Origin: Bacillota bacterium
GTDB lineage: Bacteria; Bacillota; Bacilli; Alicyclobacillales; SLC66
Length of the DNA stretch: 14,804 nucleotides
Assembly: GCA_021797415.1 (NCBI GenBank)
Contig: JAJZZT010000391.1
Coordinates: 1-14,804, forward strand
Direction of reading: 5' to 3'
The translations under genes were made by a program, and so were the position numbers. Position 1 is the stretch's first letter. Each line of letters starts with the position of its first letter. The notes beneath the pieces were generated by a model. It saw nothing but the letters and a program-made list of their open reading frames with translations. It was not told where the DNA came from and did not search any database. This document shows positions 12,841 through 14,804 of this stretch, piece by piece.

Positions 12841-14064
12841 ACTGTGGCCCGCGTCCGGGCATCTACTACTTCCCACGGCGGGATCTTCATGGGCCGCCGC
12901 TTGCCACGGATTCTTGTGGCCGGGTCGTAGATACGTGGTCGAGCATCGCTCGGGGAACGGGACCTTTTCGCCAAAGGCGATCTCATGCATGTTGAACGAA
13001 CCCACCAGGTCGCGATGACCGACAAAGCCGCATGCTTTGCACCGCCACACACGGCCCTTGGGTTTGTGTTTTTGGCCGCACGACGGACACCGGCTGGAAG
13101 TCCCCCGCTCCGTTCCGGTGAAGCACGTCATGCCCGCCAACCGACTCTTGTGACTCAGGTAGTCGATGTCCTTACCGTATTCCCACCGCAACATCCGTTG
13201 CTTCTGCTTGCGCCCCCGCCGCTGTGCGCGCACGCCGTCCGGGTTGCCCACATAGAGGGTGGAGACCTCGTGCGCCCGACAAAAATCAATGACCTGGCGC
13301 GTCCCTTTGTGGCGCAGGTCACGCACGCGCCGCTGTATCCGCAGAGTATCCTTGCGCCCCGCGGCAGTCAGTCGGCGATATCGCTTTGAGCCTTTCTTGC
13401 AGCGGACTTTTAGCTTTTGCAATTTGCCCATCGTCTTATTGTGACGGCGTTTCTCCGACCGGATGGCGCGTCCTGAGACGATCAGCGCGCGCCCGTCATC
13501 TGTCGTCACCGCCGCCTGGTGAATCTGCCCCAGATCGGCTGTAGCCCTGTGCCCCTCTTGGCACGCGGACGCCTCCGGCGTGTGGACGGCGACATGCAAC
13601 TCATATCCGACACCGTTCCACACGATCTTGGCCGCGCCGCCATCGTCCGGGAATCCCTCTGGGCGGGACAGAACTACCGACTTGCGGCCCCGGCCCATGG
13701 GCAGGATGATCCGTTTTTCGGAGACTGCCATCGCCCGTGCGGGCCATAGCAGCGGATAGAAGCGCTTCTCCTTGTACGGATAGCGAATCTTCGGGTTCGC
13801 CGGCTTGCGCTCTTTGGTGGAATCCACCGCCCCCAAAAACGCATGCACGACCATCTGCACTGATTGAGAATGCAACGCAAACTGGCCCTTCGTCGCTTTC
13901 TGAAGGGCATCCCGGTTCGGCCAACGCGTCTGGGAAGAGCGTGCAGCATGATGAAGGCCCTTGCAGAGATTCCACACTTTCGCGGCCTCCCGCTGGCCTT
14001 CTCTCAGGATGTTTCGCATTTTCTGCGGCAGACGGTTCAGTGGATAGCTTCGGATGGTATCCAT
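12817..14064 (-). CDS. tnpB: TnpB, IS605 OrfB-type RNA-guided nuclease
   Basis: The product is 415 residues from ATG 14064. An open frame extends 45 residues further, but it would run through tnpA and has no family similarity, so it is rejected. TnpB cuts target DNA next to a short motif using the omega RNA as guide, helping the element persist. The N-terminal half is helical and basic. The RuvC-like core has the first catalytic Asp at 177 (ATADLGQIHQA), the zinc ribbon CPSC (326-329) and CKAC (342-345), and the last catalytic Asp at 352 (GHRDLVGSFNM). The strand that normally ends in the RuvC-II Glu reads LYVGNPDGV, with Gly273 where Glu is expected. Glu319 (TERGTSSRCPSC) or Glu295 (RWEYG) may substitute. 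The variable C-terminal 50 residues overlap the candidate omega RNA. The gene is divergent from tnpA. Confidence 0.92.
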   Translation of the reverse strand: MDTIRSYPLNRLPQKMRNILREGQREAAKVWNLCKGLHHAARSSQTRWPNRDALQKATKGQFALHSQSVQMVVHAFLGAVDSTKERKPANPKIRYPYKEKRFYPLLWPARAMAVSEKRIILPMGRGRKSVVLSRPEGFPDDGGAAKIVWNGVGYELHVAVHTPEASACQEGHRATADLGQIHQAAVTTDDGRALIVSGRAIRSEKRRHNKTMGKLQKLKVRCKKGSKRYRRLTAAGRKDTLRIQRRVRDLRHKGTRQVIDFCRAHEVSTLYVGNPDGVRAQRRGRKQKQRMLRWEYGKDIDYLSHKSRLAGMTCFTGTERGTSSRCPSCGQKHKPKGRVWRCKACGFVGHRDLVGSFNMHEIAFGEKVPFPERCSTTYLRPGHKNPWQAAAHEDPAVGSSRCPDAGHSPATERIV

Positions 14065-14088
14065 ATGATAGAGTATACCATATGGATA
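14058..14088. repeat. 10-bp inverted repeat between the tnpB and tnpA starts
   Basis: TATCCATATG (14058-14067) and CATATGGATA (14079-14088) are exact reverse complements around an 11-nt loop. Each arm contains the start codon of one gene, so both proteins begin with ATG GAT A. Confidence 0.88.
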
Positions 14089-14489
14089 GCCTACAAGTCG
14101 GAAAAACACGCTGGACACACTATAATATCGCTTATCATTTGGTGTGGATTCCGAAGTATCGCCGCAAGATTTTGGCGGACGAGGTTCAAGCGGAGGCAAA
14201 GCGCCTGATAGAGGAGTGCTGCGATCGCCACGGACTGACGCTACTCCAGATGGAAACTGACATCGATCACATCCATGTATTCGTCTCGGCGCCGCCCCGC
14301 TTCAGTCCTGCCCTGATTGCGAATCTGCTCAAGGGGTACTCCTCTCGCCATCTGCGGGAGAAATTTCCGCACCTCAAGCGGGTGTGCGGACGGGAACAGT
14401 TGTGGACGCAAGCGTACTATGTCGGAACGGCCGGGAACGTATCCGTCGAGGTGATTCGCCGCTACATTGCAGAGTGCCAGGGAAAGTGA
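14082..14489 (+). CDS. tnpA: TnpA, IS200/IS605-family Y1 HUH transposase
   Basis: The product is 135 residues from ATG 14082, within the family's usual 130-155. TnpA cuts and rejoins single-stranded DNA at the element ends by a tyrosine-DNA intermediate. The N-terminus shows HYNIAYHLVWIPKYRRKIL, a family signature. The HUH metal site is DHIHVFVSAPP with His63 and His65. The helix ending GNVSVEVIRRYIAEC carries the catalytic Tyr128, and TQAYYVGTAGNVS is the conserved segment before it. The upstream frame is open to 13737 but overlaps tnpB on the other strand and lacks homology. There is no clear ribosome binding site; the start lies in an inverted repeat mirrored by the tnpB start, which suggests low expression. 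No frameshift or missing catalytic residue is seen. Confidence 0.95.
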   Translation: MDSLQVGKTRWTHYNIAYHLVWIPKYRRKILADEVQAEAKRLIEECCDRHGLTLLQMETDIDHIHVFVSAPPRFSPALIANLLKGYSSRHLREKFPHLKRVCGREQLWTQAYYVGTAGNVSVEVIRRYIAECQGK

Positions 14490-14534
14490 CAGACGCTCTC
14501 ACCCCAATCCGCTTCACCCTCCTGCGATTTCGTG

Positions 14535-14548
14535 GTTGTTTGGACAAC
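14535..14548. repeat. Left-end subterminal hairpin of the IS element
   Basis: GTTGT (14535-14539) pairs with ACAAC (14544-14548) across a TTGG loop, 46 bp after the tnpA stop. It is the best hairpin in the region where an IS605 left end is expected. The tip and the target-adjacent motif beyond it are not resolved. Confidence 0.5.
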
Positions 14549-14635
14549 TCTCACGATACCAGGGGGCATTTTCATCTTGCAAACCTCAAATTGCTTCATT
14601 ACAGGCTCCCTTGTGGAGTTGCGAACAGCATTTGC

Positions 14636-14664
14636 TTGGAGTATGATCGATTCAGGTCAATAAT
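14636..14664 (+). promoter_or_regulatory. Possible promoter of the XRE regulator gene
   Basis: TTGGAG (14636-14641, 3/6 match to -35) is followed after exactly 17 bp by AATAAT (14659-14664, 5/6 match to -10), 25 bp before the ATG. The surrounding segment is AT-rich. Confidence 0.4.
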
Positions 14665-14689
14665 AATTAATCGCGCGAGGGATATTCCG

Positions 14690-14804
14690 ATGGCTTCCTT
14701 AATAGGACAACGCATTCGCGAGCTTCGCACCAAAGCGGGCCTCACGCAGACCGACCTGGCCAGAGGCATTGTCACTCCCAGCATGATCAGTCAGATCGAG
14801 GCTG
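14690..14804 (+). CDS. XRE-family helix-turn-helix regulator, N-terminus only (3' end outside window)
   Basis: Thirty-eight codons are visible from ATG 14690, with GAGGGA about 8 nt upstream. The sequence MASLIGQRIRELRTKAGL followed by TQTDLARGIVTPSMISQIEA is a typical Xre/HipB-type HTH: helix 1 at about 4-15, helix 2 at TQTDLARG and recognition helix TPSMISQIEA. TPSMISQIE is typical of Bacillales regulators that carry a C-terminal TPR domain, but that part lies outside the window, so the sensing domain and targets are unknown. It reads away from the IS element and phoU. Its upstream DNA (14566-14689) is presumably the original intergenic region shared with phoU before the IS inserted. Confidence 0.85.
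   Translation, partial: MASLIGQRIRELRTKAGLTQTDLARGIVTPSMISQIEA

Larger units (their letters stand above)
12703..14565. mobile_element. IS200/IS605-family element with divergent tnpA and tnpB
   Basis: The element carries a complete Y1 HUH transposase gene (tnpA, + strand) and a complete tnpB (- strand) whose start codons are 17 bp apart. Subterminal hairpins are seen near both ends: 12711-12733 beyond the tnpB 3' end (right end) and 14535-14548 beyond the tnpA 3' end (left end). The right boundary is placed at the GTCAC motif (12707-12703), by analogy with related right ends that finish a few bases after the hairpin. The left boundary is not resolved and may be anywhere from about 14550 to 14590. 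IS605-type elements make no target duplication, so none is expected. Both genes look intact, so the element may be active. Confidence 0.85.

Noticed and set aside
12651..13052. N-terminal extension of phoU
   Set aside because: AAGGAGG is correctly placed for ATG 12650, family homology begins there, and the extension runs into the IS element.
14065..14199. N-terminal extension of tnpB
   Set aside because: It crosses the tnpA start region, has no family similarity, and ATG 14064 mirrors the tnpA ATG.

Overview
The window looks like chromosomal DNA of a flagellated, naturally competent, GC-rich member of the Bacillales. A lineage close to Alicyclobacillaceae is an inference, not a measured placement. 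The grounds are a yvyF (TIGR03826)/comFC/degV neighbourhood as in Bacillus, Bacillus-type FliS, PhoP/PhoR and RecD2, strong AGGAGG-type ribosome binding sites, and many high-GC codons.

Region 1 (2-3828, + strand) is the end of a flagellar filament locus: the 3' part of fliD, a small FliT-like chaperone candidate, and a long family-2 glycosyltransferase with helical repeats. The last ~125 residues of that glycosyltransferase align with the whole of FliS, the flagellin export chaperone. A near-perfect AGGAGG followed 8 nt later by an in-frame GTG sits exactly at the FliS boundary. The locus may therefore make both a glycosyltransferase-FliS fusion and free FliS. No separate fliS lies between fliD and the glycosyltransferase. 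This is the most interesting item in the window.

Region 2 (3929-7358, - strand) reads degV, comFC, thiM, yvyF. It resembles the Bacillus degV-comF-yvyF order, but comFA and comFB are absent and a thiamine-salvage kinase gene (thiM) is inserted. The gaps carry short tandem repeats, and degV is bracketed by an 18-bp perfect inverted repeat.

Region 3 (7524-12650, - strand) is phoU-recD2-phoP-phoR. It is a tightly packed phosphate-regulon signalling cluster with a RecD2 DNA helicase gene embedded in it. A 37-bp composite repeat spans the recD2 stop and the recD2-phoP gap.

Region 4 (about 12703-14565) is an apparently complete IS200/IS605-type element: divergent tnpA (Y1 HUH transposase) and tnpB (RNA-guided nuclease family), subterminal hairpins, and a candidate omega RNA at the tnpB 3' end. 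It sits just upstream of the phoU -10 element, so the predicted guide would come from the phoU promoter/leader. TnpB lacks the usual RuvC-II glutamate and has candidate replacements elsewhere.

Region 5 (14690-end, + strand) is the start of an XRE-family helix-turn-helix regulator cut by the window edge. No rRNA, tRNA, CRISPR array or clear intrinsic terminator was seen. No gene-free stretch exceeds 300 bases.
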